Shown piece by piece: positions 37,550-47,074 of a stretch of 52,412 nucleotides of DNA (positions are counted from its first letter, which is position 1; the number at the start of each line of letters is the position of its first letter). The position numbers and the translations under genes are program-made. Location of the stretch: positions 1 to 52,412 of the forward strand of contig NZ_JACFYF010000018.1 of NCBI RefSeq assembly GCF_014050145.1. Direction: 5' to 3'. The notes below the pieces were generated by a model. The model was not told where the DNA came from, made no database searches, and saw only the letters and a program-made list of their open reading frames with translations. The stretch is from Vibrio marinisediminis (lineage in GTDB: Bacteria; Pseudomonadota; Gammaproteobacteria; Enterobacterales; Vibrionaceae).

Positions 37550-38926
37550 TTAGATCAATGGCAAACAGATGGTCACTCTTAACCCACCTAAATGGCTACG
37601 TGTTGCTTCAATGGTACCGCTATGTTGTCGTACCGCACTTTGGGTAATCGCCAACCCTAAGCCTGTTCCTCCGCTTACACGATCCCTTGCTGTCGACACA
37701 CGATAGAAAGGTCTAAAAATGGCTTCGAGCTCTTCTTGTGGAACGCCATCGCCGTTGTCATCGACGTGGATGACCACTTGGTCATGCTCAGCTTCAATGG
37801 TGACTTGAATGTGATCTTTTCCGTAGTGAATGGCATTACGCACGATGTTGTCGAGCGCACTCATCAGCAGTTTAGGTTTGCCTGAGATGCTTCGTTCAGG
37901 TATGTCAGAATAGTGCAGCGCTTTGCCCATTTGCTCTGCTTCAAACTGAGCATCAATCAAGATCGCTTCCCATAAACTAGATAAAGGCTGCTGTTCGCGA
38001 TCGGTGTGGCTATCAAGTTGCATGCGAGACAGCTCTAATAACTCGGCGATCATTTGCTCTAGGCGCTGCGCTTCGGTATCGATTCGACTCAATTCAGCGC
38101 TTTCCCCTTGCTTGCGTGTTGCCAGTGCGGTTGCCATGCGTAAACGGGTGAGTGGCGAACGTAGCTCATGAGAAATGTCAGACAGTAGCCGCTGTTGACC
38201 GGAGATCATTTGATTGACGTCCTGCACCATTTGGTTGAATGCGCTGCCAGCTTGACGGAATTCGGCGGTGCCTTTTTCAAGGCTAGGATCGACAATGAAC
38301 TCACCTTTAGCGACTCGCTTTGCTGCCCGTTCAAGTCGACGCGCTGGTTGGCTTAATGCCCAAGCTAGCCAGAGCAATAGCGGTGTGCTAACTAACATAA
38401 CCGCGAGTAAAAGTTGGAATGGGCGATCAAACATTCGCAATAAGAATGCAGAGGGTTGATCCCACTTAAAGGCAACGTACATATGCAAAGGCTGATCAGC
38501 CAATGTGACCGGCACTGGACCTGCAACCATAAAGTGCCCATAGAGGCGTTGCTTTGGTTTGTTATCTGACTCAATAGTCGAAATCAGGTTTTGTAGTGCT
38601 CGTACTTTAAAATCACGCTGCTTTTTTAAACTGACAATATTGCCTTCTAAATCAGTGAGGAAAAAACGGGGCTTACGCTCTCTTGATGAAGGACGATCCG
38701 CTTCTATACGACGCAACAGGCGGCTAAAATTAGTTTCGCCTTGGTAGCGCTGTTCAATATGGAGAGCAAAGCTCTGCATTTTTTTTAAATTGTCGGCAGG
38801 AATGGCATGAGGTTTTCTTGGGTCAAGGTGGGGTAGGGCGAGTACCGCAACCAGCACCAACATCATGGTGAGCCAAAAAATGGCAAAGATACGCCCATAT
38901 AGGCTAGTAAAACGCGGCAAGCGCAT
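37550..38926 (-). CDS. cpxA: Envelope-stress sensor histidine kinase CpxA
   Basis: The 458-aa inner-membrane kinase senses misfolded envelope proteins and phosphorylates CpxR. It has an N-terminal helix (about 12-31), a periplasmic sensor (about 32-165), a second helix (about 168-188), HAMP, HisKA with SHELRSPLTRLRMA, and HATPase motifs (DNIVRNAIHYG, DDNGDGVPQEE, GGTGLGLAI). Its ATG overlaps the cpxR stop by one base (TAATG), so the pair is translationally linked. Confidence 0.97.
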   Translation of the reverse strand: MRLPRFTSLYGRIFAIFWLTMMLVLVAVLALPHLDPRKPHAIPADNLKKMQSFALHIEQRYQGETNFSRLLRRIEADRPSSRERKPRFFLTDLEGNIVSLKKQRDFKVRALQNLISTIESDNKPKQRLYGHFMVAGPVPVTLADQPLHMYVAFKWDQPSAFLLRMFDRPFQLLLAVMLVSTPLLLWLAWALSQPARRLERAAKRVAKGEFIVDPSLEKGTAEFRQAGSAFNQMVQDVNQMISGQQRLLSDISHELRSPLTRLRMATALATRKQGESAELSRIDTEAQRLEQMIAELLELSRMQLDSHTDREQQPLSSLWEAILIDAQFEAEQMGKALHYSDIPERSISGKPKLLMSALDNIVRNAIHYGKDHIQVTIEAEHDQVVIHVDDNGDGVPQEELEAIFRPFYRVSTARDRVSGGTGLGLAITQSAVRQHSGTIEATRSHLGGLRVTICLPLI

Positions 38927-39612
38927 TAGTCTTCCTCCACCAGCAGATAGCCACGTCCACGTAACGTTTTAATGCGAGGCTTACCATCAACACGTTCAGG
39001 TAATTTTTTACGTAGATTAGAGACGTGCATATCAATAGCACGATCAAAAGCGGCTAAGCGCTTGCCCAGTACATCAAGGCTCAGTTCTTCTTTGGTGATA
39101 GTTGCCCCTGGGTTGGCGATAAAGTGGCTCAACAATGCAAATTCAGTGGTGGTAAGATCAATTAACTGCCCTTGGCAGTATGCTTCTTGTTTGCCGGGAT
39201 AAACGGTCACATCTTGGTAATCCAAGCGGTCACTCGGTTTGCTATGACCAGAGAATTGAGTTCGACGTAAAATCGCTCGAATTCGCGCAAGCAGTTCCCG
39301 ATCGCTAAATGGCTTTGGTAGATAGTCATCAGCACCTAACTCTAAGCCAATGACACGGTCTATCTCTTCCCCCTTTGCGGTTAGCATTAGCACCGGAGTT
39401 TCCCACTTGTCGCGAATTCGCTTCAGTGTCTCCATGCCATTGAGTTTTGGCATCATCACATCCAGTAAGATCAAATCGATATCTTTGTTTAATACGGCGA
39501 GTCCCGCTTCACCATCGTTGGCTTCCGACACGGTGAACCCCTCAAAGGTGAGAACTTCTTTAAGTAAACTGGTTAATTCGATGTCGTCATCAATCAATAA
39601 GATATGTGCCAT
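38926..39612 (-). CDS. cpxR: Response regulator CpxR
   Basis: The 228-aa OmpR/PhoB-type regulator has a receiver domain (HILLIDDDIELTSLL; phospho-Asp in LILLDVMMPKLNG near residue 51) and a winged-helix DNA-binding domain ending KTLRGRGYLL. I chose the ATG at 39612 (MAHILLIDDD); a longer frame adds ten residues not found in the family. It is divergent from cpxP; the shared 182-bp region carries a perfect CpxR box, which implies autoregulation. Confidence 0.97.
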   Translation of the reverse strand: MAHILLIDDDIELTSLLKEVLTFEGFTVSEANDGEAGLAVLNKDIDLILLDVMMPKLNGMETLKRIRDKWETPVLMLTAKGEEIDRVIGLELGADDYLPKPFSDRELLARIRAILRRTQFSGHSKPSDRLDYQDVTVYPGKQEAYCQGQLIDLTTTEFALLSHFIANPGATITKEELSLDVLGKRLAAFDRAIDMHVSNLRKKLPERVDGKPRIKTLRGRGYLLVEED

Positions 39613-39687
39613 GCTACGCCCTTGTTGTACTCGTACACTCATTATATTACTGGTAATTCCTAGTAAGCATTAGCGTAAATTTTGCTC

Positions 39688-39702
39688 TTTACGTATCTTT
39701 AC
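39688..39702. promoter_or_regulatory. CpxR box between cpxR and cpxP
   Basis: TTTAC-GTATC-TTTAC is an exact match (reverse orientation) to the CpxR consensus GTAAA-N5-GTAAA. Further half-sites GTAAA (39675-39679) and TTTAC (39719-39723) flank it. It lies 76 bp upstream of the cpxR ATG and 93 bp upstream of cpxP, suited to activating both. Confidence 0.88.
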
Positions 39703-39794
39703 GCTCTCTAGACGCCAATTTACGTCCCAGTCACTAATCTATGCTTAAGCGCTGCAAAACGCAGCCTAACTAACATACTTAAAAGGTAAAGATT

Positions 39795-40283
39795 ATGAAA
39801 ACTGTTAAGAAACTTGTTTTGGCTGCGGCGATTGTACCAATGGCATTTGCTTCAGCGAGTGCGTTTGCATTTGGTGGAAAAGGCGAACATCGTGGTGGTC
39901 ACTGCCAAGGCGGAATGGACCGTGGCATCATGAAACAGCTAGAGCTGACAGATGCTCAAAAAACACAATTCAAAGAGATGCGTGAAGCGAATAAAAAACA
40001 GATGAAAGCGAACTTCGAAGAGAATTTTGAAGCTCGCCAAGCAAAACGCCAAGCGCAGCATGAAAAAGTACAGCAGATGCTGTTAGCCGATAATTTTGAC
40101 CAAGCAGAAGCGACTAATCTTGCTAAGCAAATGGTAGAGCAGCAAACAGAACGCAAAGTTAAAATGATGGAAAAACGTCATCAAATGCTCAGTATTTTAA
40201 CGCCAGAGCAGAAAACGAAGTTTGTTGAATTAAGTAAAGAGCGTATGAATAAATGTGCTGAGAAGCGCAAAGATCGTTACTAA
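39795..40283 (+). CDS. cpxP: Periplasmic Cpx feedback protein, CpxP/Spy family
   Basis: The 162-aa protein has a signal peptide (about 1-26, cut near ASAFA-FGG) and a helical mature part with two LTxxQ-type motifs: LTDAQ (about 51-55) and LTPEQ (about 136-140). It is very rich in Lys, Gln, Met and Glu. CpxP family members bind misfolded periplasmic proteins and damp CpxA. Its position, divergent from cpxRA behind a CpxR box, supports CpxP over Spy. Confidence 0.9.
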   Translation: MKTVKKLVLAAAIVPMAFASASAFAFGGKGEHRGGHCQGGMDRGIMKQLELTDAQKTQFKEMREANKKQMKANFEENFEARQAKRQAQHEKVQQMLLADNFDQAEATNLAKQMVEQQTERKVKMMEKRHQMLSILTPEQKTKFVELSKERMNKCAEKRKDRY

Positions 40284-40300
40284 AAATATTTGTTTACCCA

Positions 40301-40330
40301 AGGCAGCAACTCGCTGCCTTGTTGCTTTTT
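40301..40330 (+). terminator. Terminator of cpxP
   Basis: AGGCAGC / GCTGCCT with an AACTC loop, then TGTTGCTTTTT. The U tract is interrupted. The 3' UTR is only about 45 bases. Confidence 0.8.
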
Positions 40331-40378
40331 GTATTCACTGGTTATAATTGCCGCATCATAGACGATGAATAAAGTGCA

Positions 40379-41287
40379 ATGAAACAAGATTATGGAAAGC
40401 TCGTGACACTCGCAGCTTGGGCAGCAACACTCGTTGCTACGTTTTTATTGATTGTTAAGCTGGTGGCTTGGTGGATCACAGGTTCAGTCAGTTTATTGGC
40501 GTCGTTAATTGACTCGCTACTCGATATTGCGGCATCCGTGGTTAACCTCGTAGTGATCCGCTTCTCTCTACAACCTGCTGATAAAGAACATCGCTTTGGA
40601 CATGGTAAGGCCGAATCCCTTGCGGCATTAGCGCAAGCGATGTTTATATCTGGTTCTGCCGTCTTTTTGATCCTCAACGGTATTGAACGCTTCTTTCGAC
40701 CACACGAACTGCAATCACCAGAGTTAGGGGTTTACGTCAGCTTCTTCGCTATTGTGGTGACGTTTGCCTTGGTGCAGTTTCAAAAAAGCGTGGTACGAAA
40801 AACCGGCAGTCAAGCTATCGCAGCAGACTCACTTCATTACCAAACTGACTTATATATGAATGCAGCAATTATGTTGGCGCTAGGTTTAAGCTGGGTTGGC
40901 ATTGGTCAAGCGGATGCGGTATTCGCTATCGGCATTGGTATCTATATTCTTTACAGTGCATTTAAGATGGTTAACGAAGCGGTGCAAACTCTGCTTGATC
41001 GTCAGTTACCAGAAGATGAACTGGTCGAAATTAAACAGGTTTGTTTGCAAGTGGAAGGTGTATTGGGTGTGCACCAGTTAAGAACCCGTATGTCTGGTCC
41101 AGTACGTTTTATTCAACTCCACTTAGAACTTGAAGATCATTTGCCATTAATAGAAGCGCATCGAATTTCTGACCAAGTAGAAATAAGTTTGTTGGCGGCT
41201 TTTCCCCATGCCGATATTCTTATCCACCAAGATCCATTTTCTGTCGTCCATACTTCAGAGCGAGTACAAAAGTCAGCAGATTGGTAG
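40379..41287 (+). CDS. fieF: Cation diffusion facilitator FieF
   Basis: The 302-aa inner-membrane exporter moves Fe2+, Zn2+ or Cd2+ out in exchange for protons. Six membrane helices are predicted. Metal-site residues are present: the DxxxD in [15 protein letters not shown] (helix 2) and HxxxD in ADSLHYQTD (helix 5). [14 protein letters not shown] links helices 2 and 3. The cytoplasmic C-terminal domain shows the expected His/Asp residues ([14 protein letters not shown]-like region and [10 protein letters not shown]). Order cpxP-fieF-pfkA is the same as in E. coli. Confidence 0.94.
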   Translation: MKQDYGKLVTLAAWAATLVATFLLIVKLVAWWITGSVSLLASLIDSLLDIAASVVNLVVIRFSLQPADKEHRFGHGKAESLAALAQAMFISGSAVFLILNGIERFFRPHELQSPELGVYVSFFAIVVTFALVQFQKSVVRKTGSQAIAADSLHYQTDLYMNAAIMLALGLSWVGIGQADAVFAIGIGIYILYSAFKMVNEAVQTLLDRQLPEDELVEIKQVCLQVEGVLGVHQLRTRMSGPVRFIQLHLELEDHLPLIEAHRISDQVEISLLAAFPHADILIHQDPFSVVHTSERVQKSADW

Positions 41288-41560
41288 CTAAGATTGAGAT
41301 TGGACAGATGGCGTTAATTGACTATCTTTTCAACGATACGACAAATAAAGGTGATACTGATATGTATCAACAAAGTTAACGGACAAACCTGTAATACTCT
41401 TACATAAGTAGAAAACTTACGTAATTTCGTGCAAATAAAAGTAGTATTCCTTACAAGGAAAGGTAACATATTGCACAGAAAAAAGAATTTTGTCGGGGGC
41501 TTTTTCTGTAAGCCTCTAACGTAAAATTTGAAATAAGATTCCCAAAAATCGAGGGTGAGC
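41288..41560 (+). promoter_or_regulatory. 273-bp region upstream of pfkA
   Basis: No gene is evident. It holds a palindrome TTCCTT-AC-AAGGAA (41447-41460) and a clear ribosome-binding site GAGGGTGAGC before the pfkA ATG. I could not fix a promoter. Confidence 0.45.
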
Positions 41561-42523
41561 ATGATTAAGAAGATCGGTGTTTTAACGAGTGGTGGTGACG
41601 CGCCGGGTATGAACGCAGCCATTCGTGGCGTAGTACGTACCGCGTTATCTGAAGGTTTAGAAGTGTACGGCGTACACGACGGGTACCTTGGTCTTTATGA
41701 AGGTCGCATCGAGAAATTGGACCGCTCTAGCGTGTCTGATGTGATCAATAAAGGCGGTACTTTCCTAGGCTCTGCACGTTTCCCTGAATTTAGAGAAGTA
41801 GAAGTTCGCGAACAAGCGATCGAAAACCTGAAGAAACACGACATTGATGCACTGGTTGTTATCGGTGGTGATGGTTCTTACATGGGTGCGAAAAAGCTAA
41901 CTGAAATGGGCTACCCATGTATTGGTCTACCAGGCACAATCGATAACGATATCGCTGGTACGGATTACACCATTGGTTACTTAACTGCTCTCAATACTGT
42001 AATCGATGCAATTGACCGTCTACGTGACACATCATCTTCTCACCAACGTATCTCGATTGTTGAAATCATGGGTCGTCACTGTGGTGACCTAACGCTTATG
42101 TCTGCAATCGCGGGTGGTTGTGAGTACATCATTACGCCTGAAACGGGTCTAGACAAAGAAAAACTGATCGGTAACATTCAAGATGGTATCGAGAAGGGCA
42201 AAAAACACGCAATCATCGCGCTGACTGAGCTAATGATGGATGCAAACGAACTAGCGAAAGAGATTGAATCAGCAACGGGTCGTGAAACTCGTGCAACGGT
42301 TCTTGGTCACATTCAACGCGGTGGTCGCCCTACGGCATTTGACCGTGTTCTAGCTTCTCGCATGGGTAACTACTCCGTTCACCTATTGTTGGAAGGTCAT
42401 GGTGGCCGTTGTGTTGGTATCCAAAAAGAGCAGCTTGTTCACCACGATATCATCGACGCTATCGAGAACATGAAACGCCCAGTTCGCAATGATCTATACA
42501 AAGTAGCGGAAGAGCTATTCTAA
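41561..42523 (+). CDS. pfkA: ATP-dependent 6-phosphofructokinase
   Basis: The 320-aa enzyme phosphorylates fructose-6-phosphate, the committed step of glycolysis. Motifs: [18 protein letters not shown] (ATP site), [11 protein letters not shown], catalytic Asp in [13 protein letters not shown], and MGRHCGDL. Length is identical to E. coli PfkA (320). I chose the ATG at 41561; an in-frame GTG six bases earlier lies within the ribosome-binding region. Strong codon bias suggests high expression. Confidence 0.98.
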   Translation: MIKKIGVLTSGGDAPGMNAAIRGVVRTALSEGLEVYGVHDGYLGLYEGRIEKLDRSSVSDVINKGGTFLGSARFPEFREVEVREQAIENLKKHDIDALVVIGGDGSYMGAKKLTEMGYPCIGLPGTIDNDIAGTDYTIGYLTALNTVIDAIDRLRDTSSSHQRISIVEIMGRHCGDLTLMSAIAGGCEYIITPETGLDKEKLIGNIQDGIEKGKKHAIIALTELMMDANELAKEIESATGRETRATVLGHIQRGGRPTAFDRVLASRMGNYSVHLLLEGHGGRCVGIQKEQLVHHDIIDAIENMKRPVRNDLYKVAEELF

Positions 42524-42547
42524 GCTACGAGTTACAAATGTAATAAA

Positions 42548-42575
42548 GCCACCTCAACTGAGGTGGTTTTTTTTT
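42548..42575 (+). terminator. Terminator of pfkA, overlapping the mgtC-family 3' end
   Basis: CCACCTCA / TGAGGTGG with a 2-base AC centre, then nine T. It lies 25 bases past the pfkA stop. The opposite-strand gene ends at 42554, so its last codons are read from this hairpin and poly-A stretch. Confidence 0.93.
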
Positions 42576-43087
42576 GACTTGGGATCATCAACCGTTCTGG
42601 GTGGTAGAGGTGTGGTTCGGGGATGAAAGTTTTTGTGTACACCACGGCGTAGTGCTTTGATCCTGTGTTCAGCTTTGTCAACGCCAAGCAATACCGATAG
42701 CATCAATAGAGTGATGATGACCGATTGTTGCAAGTAGCCAAGACCTATCATCATTCCTAGCGCGGCTAACATCCAGATAATCGCAGCCGAAGTGACACCA
42801 TGAATTTTGCCATCTAGCGTCATCATCACGCCTGCGCCCAAGAAGCCTACCCCGGTAATTATTTGCCCAAGAACTCGAGCTTGCTCAAGAGTATCTGACG
42901 AAAGTGATATCGCCATCGACATAAAAAAATAGGTACCGGAAATCACTAAAATGGAGGTACGGATCCCGACGGGCTTACCACGTGTTTGTCGCTCTACACC
43001 GATGAAAAGTCCGTTCAAGGCGCAACACAGTAGAGCTGCCCAGCTAAAAGGCGTTAAGTCGAGGAAATGTTCGAATGTTGCCTGCAT
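42554..43087 (-). CDS. MgtC/SapB family membrane protein
   Basis: The 177-aa protein has about five membrane helices and the MgtC signatures: LNGLFIGVERQTRGKPVGIRT near the N-terminus and GVGFLGAGVMM in the middle. It has only the membrane domain, not the ACT-like C-terminal domain of virulence MgtC proteins. MgtC inhibits the F-ATP synthase in Salmonella; the role of short homologues is unclear. I chose the ATG at 43087, preceded by GGAGG. The C-terminal residues SKKNHLS are encoded inside the pfkA terminator. Confidence 0.85.
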   Translation of the reverse strand: MQATFEHFLDLTPFSWAALLCCALNGLFIGVERQTRGKPVGIRTSILVISGTYFFMSMAISLSSDTLEQARVLGQIITGVGFLGAGVMMTLDGKIHGVTSAAIIWMLAALGMMIGLGYLQQSVIITLLMLSVLLGVDKAEHRIKALRRGVHKNFHPRTTPLPPRTVDDPKSKKNHLS

Positions 43088-43178
43088 GTCGACCTCCAAC
43101 ATCTAGGAGTACTATTACAGTTGACCGTTCAAGCGAGCAAAAAGATTCGTCTTCTTAGGTTAAATTTAGTCGTTATTA

Positions 43179-43683
43179 TCAGCAACCGCCAGTCACAAAC
43201 TCAAAGTGAGGCACGTCGGTTTCTGTTGCCTCTGAGTAGATTAAGTAGCAGTTATCACTAGGTTTTATTCGAGATTTCGGCATGAAACGAATTGAGTTGT
43301 CTTCGTCCCCACCACCTGGATTATGAAAGTACCAATCAGCAGGGTCGTTACTATTATGAATGGCATCAGCGAATGTTGCTTCAATGAGTTTGCTCCACGT
43401 TTGACGAGAGAAGGCTGCAGGGTAGCCATAAGCAATACTCACCGGATCTCCTTCGATAGAGATGGTGGTACTGCTGACCGAGGTTAGCCCTTCTTTTTAT
43501 CGCAATGGGGTAAACCATATCGGCTGCGCTTTGCATACCGCCCTTCAATCCGTTAAGAGCGGCGATGCGGGCATCAGATTGTAAATTGATCAAGCGCGGC
43601 ATTGCCGTGACCGCAAGGATGCCAAGTACAACGATAACAATGACTAATTCAATCAGGGTAAAACCGGAGGGTTTGTTGTTCAT
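43179..43683 (-). pseudogene. Type IV pilin / pseudopilin gene with a frameshift
   Basis: Translation from the ATG at 43683 gives a class III prepilin signal (MNNKPSGFTLIELVIVIVV, cleaved after Gly, Phe at +1) and the conserved N-terminal helix. The frame fails at a run of five A (minus strand, 43494-43498). Reading on with one A fewer restores IKEGLTSVSSTTISIEGDP and runs to 43179, ending EFVTGGC, with a C-terminal Cys pair (SDNCYL...GGC) typical of pilins. The intact product would be about 167 aa, like MSHA-type pilins. It is either a real lesion, a slippage or phase-variable site, or a sequencing error. No other pilus genes are near. Confidence 0.8.
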
Positions 43684-43764
43684 TGGCAATCTTATTAAGT
43701 GGCTTAAGGGTTTGAAATAGCGTAACAAATATAGAGGAGGCGTACTGTGCGTATTGTGTTAATT

Positions 43765-44787
43765 TCACTCCAAATACAAGTCGAGAGGTGTTTTACTTAA
43801 TCGACCGCCGATCTCTCTGGTGAGCTTTGGAACGAGGTAGCCAGAGACTTGTTCGATGACTCTAGCGAGTAATGCTTTGGCATCGTCATCACTGACAAAG
43901 AAGTGTGCTGCGCCTTGTACTTTGTCTAATACGTGGAGGTAGTAGGGTAATATATTGGCATCAAACAAGGCTTCACTTAGCGCGACTAAAGCTTCGGCAT
44001 TGTCGTTAACACCTTTCAGTAATACACCTTGATTTAATAGAGTGACGTTGGCCTGCTTAAGTTGCTGAGTTTTTTCGCGTAATTCGGCGTTGATTTCATT
44101 GGCATGGTTGATATGCGTAACGAGTATGACTTGCAAGCGAGTACCGCTTAAGATCGACAAAAGTTGCTTGGTAACTCGAGCCGGTATCACCACAGGTAAC
44201 CGAGAGTGAATACGCAGACGTTTAATGTGAGGGATATCTGCAATATGATCGATCAGCCACTCTAGCTCATCGTCTTTTGCCATCAACGGATCACCACCGG
44301 ACAAGATCACTTCATTCAGTTCAGGGTGAGCCTGAATATACTCTAAACTCGTTTGCCAAACGCTTTTACTGCCTTTGTTGTCTTGGTAAGGAAAATGACG
44401 ACGAAAGCAATAACGACAATTCACCGCACAACCACCTTTGACGATCATTAAGGCGCGATTATGGTATTTGTGTAGCAGACCGGGTGTTTGGTTGTCTTGC
44501 TCTGCTAAAGGATCCGTAGAGTAACCTTCATGTACCGCAAATTCGTCGAATAAGGGTAAGACTTGGCGTAAAAGCGGATCAAAAGGATTGCCTTTTTCCA
44601 TTCTATCGACAAAACTTTGCGGCACACGCTGCGCAAAAAGCGTTCTTGCTTCAAATCCGTGTTGCCATGGTGAAGGATCAATCTCCAATAATTCTAGCAG
44701 TTTAGCTGGGTCAGAGATCCCATTCGCTAGCTGTTTGAGCCAGTTTTGCTCAACAGAATCGGCATTTCGGGTTATGATGTGCGGCAT
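43765..44787 (-). CDS. epmB: EF-P beta-lysylation protein EpmB
   Basis: The 340-aa radical-SAM, PLP-dependent lysine 2,3-aminomutase makes (R)-beta-lysine for modification of EF-P. The iron-sulfur motif is CAVNCRYC (CxxxCxxC), followed by FRRHFPYQ; EVILSGGDPL is the SAM-contact motif. The PLP lysine would lie in the C-terminal part. It is divergent from efp with only 33 bp between the start codons, so functional partners share one promoter region. Confidence 0.96.
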   Translation of the reverse strand: MPHIITRNADSVEQNWLKQLANGISDPAKLLELLEIDPSPWQHGFEARTLFAQRVPQSFVDRMEKGNPFDPLLRQVLPLFDEFAVHEGYSTDPLAEQDNQTPGLLHKYHNRALMIVKGGCAVNCRYCFRRHFPYQDNKGSKSVWQTSLEYIQAHPELNEVILSGGDPLMAKDDELEWLIDHIADIPHIKRLRIHSRLPVVIPARVTKQLLSILSGTRLQVILVTHINHANEINAELREKTQQLKQANVTLLNQGVLLKGVNDNAEALVALSEALFDANILPYYLHVLDKVQGAAHFFVSDDDAKALLARVIEQVSGYLVPKLTREIGGRLSKTPLDLYLE

Positions 44788-44820
44788 TAAATTTAACTCG
44801 AAGAATGGTAAGAGGAAAAA

Positions 44821-45387
44821 ATGGCTACTGTTAGCACGAATGAATTCAAAGGCGGTCTTAAAATTATGCTTGATAACGAGCCTTGTGTCATTCTCGAAAA
44901 CGAGTTTGTAAAACCAGGCAAAGGTCAGGCATTTAACCGCGTTAGAATCCGTAAGCTACTTTCCGGTAAAGTTCTAGAGAAAACATTTAAGTCTGGTGAC
45001 ACTGTTGAAGTGGCAGACGTAATGGATATCGATCTAGATTACCTATACAACGACGGTGAATTCTACCACTTCATGAACAATGAAACATTTGATCAAATCG
45101 CTGCAGATAAGAAAGCGGTTGGTGAAAGTGCAAAGTGGCTAGTTGAAAACAACACTTGTATGTTAACGCTTTGGAACGGTAACCCTATCGTAGTAACACC
45201 ACCAAACTTCGTTGAACTAGAAGTGATTGAAACGGATCCAGGTCTAAAAGGTGATACTCAAGGTACTGGTGGCAAACCTGCAACGCTTTCAACAGGTGCA
45301 GTAGTACGTGTTCCATTGTTCATCGCAATCGGTGAAGTGATTCGAGTAGATACTCGTTCCGCTGAATACGTAAGCCGCGTTAAATAA
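44821..45387 (+). CDS. efp: Elongation factor P
   Basis: The 188-aa three-domain factor relieves ribosome stalling at polyproline stretches. The modified residue is Lys34 in KPGKGQAF, the site beta-lysylated by EpmA/EpmB. Typical features include the N-terminal KOW-like domain and the C-terminal signature [21 protein letters not shown]. An AGAGGA site precedes the ATG. Confidence 0.98.
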   Translation: MATVSTNEFKGGLKIMLDNEPCVILENEFVKPGKGQAFNRVRIRKLLSGKVLEKTFKSGDTVEVADVMDIDLDYLYNDGEFYHFMNNETFDQIAADKKAVGESAKWLVENNTCMLTLWNGNPIVVTPPNFVELEVIETDPGLKGDTQGTGGKPATLSTGAVVRVPLFIAIGEVIRVDTRSAEYVSRVK

Positions 45388-45401
45388 TCTGAGCTAAAAA
45401 T

Positions 45402-45430
45402 AAAAAAGGTCACTTAGGTGGCCTTTTTTA
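45402..45430. terminator. Terminator of efp
   Basis: AAAAAGGTCAC / GTGGCCTTTTT form an 11-bp stem with one G-T pair and a TTAG loop, with T/A runs at the ends, 14 bases after the stop. Confidence 0.92.
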
Positions 45431-45487
45431 TTTTTCTGCTAACTTTGATATGACACAATTCCTATTATTGGATATCTCACTACACTG

Positions 45488-46411
45488 ATGAGTATGAAAC
45501 AGACGCTGCAAATATGGCTTGATGCCGCTCGACCAAAAACGTTGCCTTTGGCACTCGTCTCGATTTTGACGGGAAGTGTTTTGGCATTTTCGAGTCACCA
45601 CTTTTCCTTTACGGTTTCCGTACTGGCCTTTATCACGGCAACCTTATTACAGATCTTATCGAATCTGGCGAATGACTATGGCGATGCAGTTAAAGGAACG
45701 GATAACGAAGCACGTTTAGGACCGACGAGAGCTATTCAATCGGGTGCTGTCACTCAAAAAACCATGAAGCAAGCCATCGTGATCAACGTCATTTTGACCA
45801 TGATTGCCGGATTAACCTTGGTTCTGCACGCTTTAAACAGCTGGGAGAGTATCCTTGCCTTTGTTGGGCTTGGTTTGTTGGCAATTGTTGCTGCTATCGC
45901 TTACACCGTGGGTAATAAGCCGTACGGTTATGCTGGGCTTGGAGATATCTCGGTATTTATCTTTTTTGGCTTGCTAGGTGTAGCTGGAACCTATTTCCTT
46001 CATACCAGTATTGTTGATCTCTCCTTGATTCTTCCTGCAATTGGTTGTGGTTTATTGGCCGTGGCGGTACTGAACATCAACAATATGCGTGATATTGAAA
46101 ATGATGAACAGTGCGGCAAACGAACCGTTGCGGTTCGACTTGGTCAGAAGCGAGCCAAACAATACCACTTTGCTTTATTGGCAGGGGCTGTGCTCGCTTT
46201 TATTGCATACTTACTACTACAACCGTCGCCGTTGTGGGTAATGCTGCCATTTTTACTGAGTTTATTGGTTACTTTTAAACATGGTAAGGCGGTTTGGCTG
46301 GCAGAAAGACCAGCGCAAATTGCGCCAATGATGCCTGTGATCGTGAAGTGTTCACTGGTAACGAACTTATTGTTTGCTGGAGTGGTTATAGCTCAAACTC
46401 TGGTGAGTTAA
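45488..46411 (+). CDS. menA: 1,4-dihydroxy-2-naphthoate polyprenyltransferase
   Basis: The 307-aa inner-membrane UbiA-family prenyltransferase attaches the octaprenyl tail to DHNA, forming demethylmenaquinone. The first Asp-rich motif is in NLANDYGDAVKGTD; the second is in NINNMRDIENDEQCGKRT. About eight helices are predicted. Start: ATG at 45488, or 45494 two codons later; no clear Shine-Dalgarno decides. It precedes rraA, as in E. coli. Confidence 0.95.
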   Translation: MSMKQTLQIWLDAARPKTLPLALVSILTGSVLAFSSHHFSFTVSVLAFITATLLQILSNLANDYGDAVKGTDNEARLGPTRAIQSGAVTQKTMKQAIVINVILTMIAGLTLVLHALNSWESILAFVGLGLLAIVAAIAYTVGNKPYGYAGLGDISVFIFFGLLGVAGTYFLHTSIVDLSLILPAIGCGLLAVAVLNINNMRDIENDEQCGKRTVAVRLGQKRAKQYHFALLAGAVLAFIAYLLLQPSPLWVMLPFLLSLLVTFKHGKAVWLAERPAQIAPMMPVIVKCSLVTNLLFAGVVIAQTLVS

Positions 46412-46487
46412 ATACAGCTTGTCATTGCAATGATAAAGTGACCGGATATACTCGATTGATATGATCAACGCTATGAGAAAAAATGCT

Positions 46488-47012
46488 ATGGAATACAATA
46501 CTTCAGCATTATGCGATATCTACTTGGAACAAGTTGATGTTGTGGAGCCAATGTTTAGTAATTTTGGTGGTAGTGCATCGTTTGCTGGCCAAATCACGAC
46601 AGTTAAATGTTTTGAGGACAATGGCATCATCCGCGATATTTTGGAGCAAGATGGCGTTGGTCGAGTGTTATTAATTGATGGCGGTGGTTCATTGCGTCGC
46701 GCATTAGTCGATGCTGAAATCGCCACGCTCGCTGAAGAAAATGAGTGGGAAGGCATTGTTGTCTACGGTAGCGTACGCGAGGTTGATGAGCTGGAAGATA
46801 TGAGCATTGGCATTCAAGCGCTTGCTTCAATTCCTGTTGGCGCAACCAGTAAGGGCGAGGGCGAAACCGATATTCCTGTTAACTTCGGTGGTGTGACCTT
46901 TATTCCTGAAGATTATCTCTATGCGGATAATACCGGCGTTATTCTTTCTCAAGAGCCTCTCAACATCGATCTTGAGTTAGAGGACGACGTGGAAGATAAC
47001 GAAGTCGAATAA
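46488..47012 (+). CDS. rraA: Ribonuclease E activity regulator RraA
   Basis: The 174-aa protein binds RNase E and masks its RNA-binding region, slowing mRNA decay. The sequence follows E. coli RraA closely: [32 protein letters not shown]-like stretch, [18 protein letters not shown], and [11 protein letters not shown] chose the ATG at 46488 ([12 protein letters not shown]), which matches the family N-terminus. The C-terminus has an acidic extension ([13 protein letters not shown]) beyond the usual 161 aa. Confidence 0.96.
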   Translation: MEYNTSALCDIYLEQVDVVEPMFSNFGGSASFAGQITTVKCFEDNGIIRDILEQDGVGRVLLIDGGGSLRRALVDAEIATLAEENEWEGIVVYGSVREVDELEDMSIGIQALASIPVGATSKGEGETDIPVNFGGVTFIPEDYLYADNTGVILSQEPLNIDLELEDDVEDNEVE

Positions 47013-47013
47013 T

Positions 47014-47041
47014 AAAAAAGCCAGCGATTGCTGGCTTTTTT
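47014..47041. terminator. Bidirectional terminator between rraA and the MATE gene
   Basis: AAAAAAGCCAGC / GCTGGCTTTTTT with a GATT loop, immediately after the rraA stop. Confidence 0.94.
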
Positions 47042-47074
47042 ATTGGCTACCGTTCTTCTCGCCAATAGGGATCA

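Noticed and set aside
41314-41622. 102-aa minus-strand frame before pfkA
   Set aside because: It starts inside pfkA on the opposite strand and crosses its ribosome-binding region; composition is not protein-like and no start signal is seen.
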